A stretch of DNA of 7,423 nucleotides. It comes from Bacteriovorax stolpii (GTDB lineage: Bacteria; Bdellovibrionota; Bacteriovoracia; Bacteriovoracales; Bacteriovoracaceae). The translations under genes were made by a program, and so were the position numbers. Below are positions 6,212-7,423 of the stretch, piece by piece. The DNA is taken from positions 1-7,423 of the forward strand of contig CAMAYW010000110.1 in NCBI GenBank assembly GCA_945862475.1. The letters are read 5' to 3'. Each line of letters opens with the position of its first letter. Position 1 is the stretch's first letter. Below the pieces are notes generated by a model that worked only from the letters and a program-made list of their open reading frames with translations, had not been told where the DNA came from and did not search any database.

Positions 6212-7423
6212 GTGAAATCGATTATTTCTTTTTTTGAAGACGGATTTAAAAATGAATTAAAAGATTGGGAAGAGACTCTTCTTAAAGAGTTAAAACTACC
6301 CGAGATTGGAAATAAATCAAAAAAAGAAATGATTAGTGGTGCTTATTGGCCAACACTTTCAGTTCAACACAATTCTAGCGCTCATCTTTCTCCAAGTCTT
6401 TCTTGGAAAAAAGCTTCGACGACTTATTTTAAAATTTTTCCAGAGATAGAATCAACTTTAGTTGAAGACTTAAATGCAGGTGTGAAGAATTTTTTCTTCA
6501 TGGATCATGAACTCAGTGCTCAAAATTGGGAAAAGATAGAAAATGTCCTCTCTCAGTTTCATACTCCCTCTGAGCTTGAAGTCTTTTGTTTAAATAAAAA
6601 TATTCCGCTGAATAATAAATTTAAAGTCATCAACACGTTAATCACAGGATATGAAGTCCACTCGCGGGGTGGAGATGTGATTCATGAATTAGCTGCGCTT
6701 GCTCAAAAAGTGATTCATTCAACTCTTGATGAAATTTATGTAGGTGTATATCTTGGAACTTCATTTTTTCAAAACATTGCAAAGATCAGGGCGATAAGAC
6801 TTTTATGTTCTAAAATACTTCAAGAAAAAAAGAGCAAGGTACCCTTTAAAGTCGTGGCCTTAACAAGTTTTGAAGGGTGGTCACTTTTTGAACGCTACTC
6901 AAACATTCTAAGAAACGAGGCTTCAGTTGCTTCTGCTTACATTGGTGGAGCAGATCATATTCAATCTACTGGGTATAATGCTCTTTTTGAGACAGAGGTA
7001 ACCTTGGTGCCAGATGATGAGCACAGAGAGCGTTCGAGAAGAATGGCGAGGAATACATCACATATCTTGGCACTTGAGAGTATGCTAGGAATTGTTGAGG
7101 ATGCTTCCCACGGTAGTTACCATTTAGAAAATCTTACGCATTACTATTGTCTAGAATCTTGGAAACTTATGCAAAGGCTCGAGTCTGGAGAGGATTTATC
7201 GCCAGAAATCATGAAGACCAGAGAAAAGAAGTTACAGATGATAAAGTTCAGAAAAAAGATTTTTTCTGGAATTAACGATTTTCCTGATGCAAATGAACGC
7301 TTGGACATTGGACTTAAAGATTCGACCTATTTTAGAGCACCAAGGATCTTTGAAGAATTGCGTTTAAAAATGGAGAAAATCAAAAAGCCTCAAGTCTATG
7401 TCGCGCTTTTTGGTGACTATGCT
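6212..7423 (+). CDS. mutA: Methylmalonyl-CoA mutase small (beta) subunit, MutA-like; 3' end outside the window
   Basis: The frame is open for 404 codons to the window edge. Methylmalonyl-CoA mutase interconverts succinyl-CoA and methylmalonyl-CoA with adenosylcobalamin; in two-subunit forms the small subunit pairs with catalytic MutB and has no catalysis of its own. Recognisable mutase-barrel parts are GAYWPTLSV (43-51), the helix GGDVIHELAALAQ (153-165), VGVYLGTSFFQNIAKIRAIRLL (177-198), GWSLFERYSNILRNEASVASAYIGGAD (222-248), and ARNTSHILALESMLGIVEDASHGSYHLENLT (279-309). At the window edge QVYVALFGDYA (394-404) looks like the start of the degenerate cobalamin-domain fold. Where catalytic subunits have a His before the Gly-Trp-Ser-Leu stretch, this protein has TSFE, consistent with a non-catalytic subunit. 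Expected full length is about 600 residues, so about a third is missing. Sequence drift from typical MutA is considerable. mutB would be expected just downstream. Confidence 0.85.
   Translation, partial: MKSIISFFEDGFKNELKDWEETLLKELKLPEIGNKSKKEMISGAYWPTLSVQHNSSAHLSPSLSWKKASTTYFKIFPEIESTLVEDLNAGVKNFFFMDHELSAQNWEKIENVLSQFHTPSELEVFCLNKNIPLNNKFKVINTLITGYEVHSRGGDVIHELAALAQKVIHSTLDEIYVGVYLGTSFFQNIAKIRAIRLLCSKILQEKKSKVPFKVVALTSFEGWSLFERYSNILRNEASVASAYIGGADHIQSTGYNALFETEVTLVPDDEHRERSRRMARNTSHILALESMLGIVEDASHGSYHLENLTHYYCLESWKLMQRLESGEDLSPEIMKTREKKLQMIKFRKKIFSGINDFPDANERLDIGLKDSTYFRAPRIFEELRLKMEKIKKPQVYVALFGDYA

Noticed and set aside
6483..6500. Hairpin with T-rich loop (TGAAGAA / TTCTTCA) considered as a terminator
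   Set aside because: It is inside the mutA frame, the stem is A/T-rich, and the T-run is in the loop rather than after the stem.
1..7423. CRISPR arrays, tRNA or rRNA genes, insertion sequences, defence genes, prophage remnants
   Set aside because: No repeat-spacer pattern, cloverleaf, transposase or terminal inverted repeats were seen; nearly every base is covered by ordinary chromosomal genes.

Overview
The window is gene-dense, AT-rich bacterial chromosome with no sign of mobile DNA. The proteins look like those of a Gram-negative bacterium: a RimK very close to the E. coli enzyme, a quinone-linked class 2 dihydroorotate dehydrogenase, a full-length periplasmic tail-specific protease with signal peptide, and a methylmalonyl-CoA mutase small subunit. 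Low GC, Lys-rich proteins and this gene mix fit Bdellovibrionota (Bacteriovorax- or Peredibacter-like predators), but that placement is inference and no marker gene here proves it.

Layout: the last codons of an unidentified upstream gene (1-44) are followed by rimK (54-947, +). It converges with and overlaps by 9 bases the pyrD gene (939-1991, -). pyrD is divergent from a small gene for an exported protein of unknown function (2054-2485, +). The 62-base gap between these two holds back-to-back promoter-like sequences placed so close to both start codons that both mRNAs may be leaderless or nearly so. The prc protease gene follows (2556-4724, +). Three closely packed genes, all with GTG starts, come next: a two-helix membrane protein with a possible PH-like domain (4731-5402), an uncharacterised SAM-dependent methyltransferase (5399-6193) and the start of mutA (6212 to the window end, cut off). 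Gaps of 6, -4 and 18 bases suggest that prc and these three genes form one operon.

Functionally this is mostly housekeeping: ribosomal protein S6 modification, pyrimidine synthesis, periplasmic proteolysis, and propionyl/methylmalonyl-CoA metabolism. The unexplained parts are the exported protein before prc, the membrane protein after it, and the methyltransferase with no known substrate. No clear undescribed system is visible. The best leads are the unknown proteins around prc and the unusual divergent promoter region.
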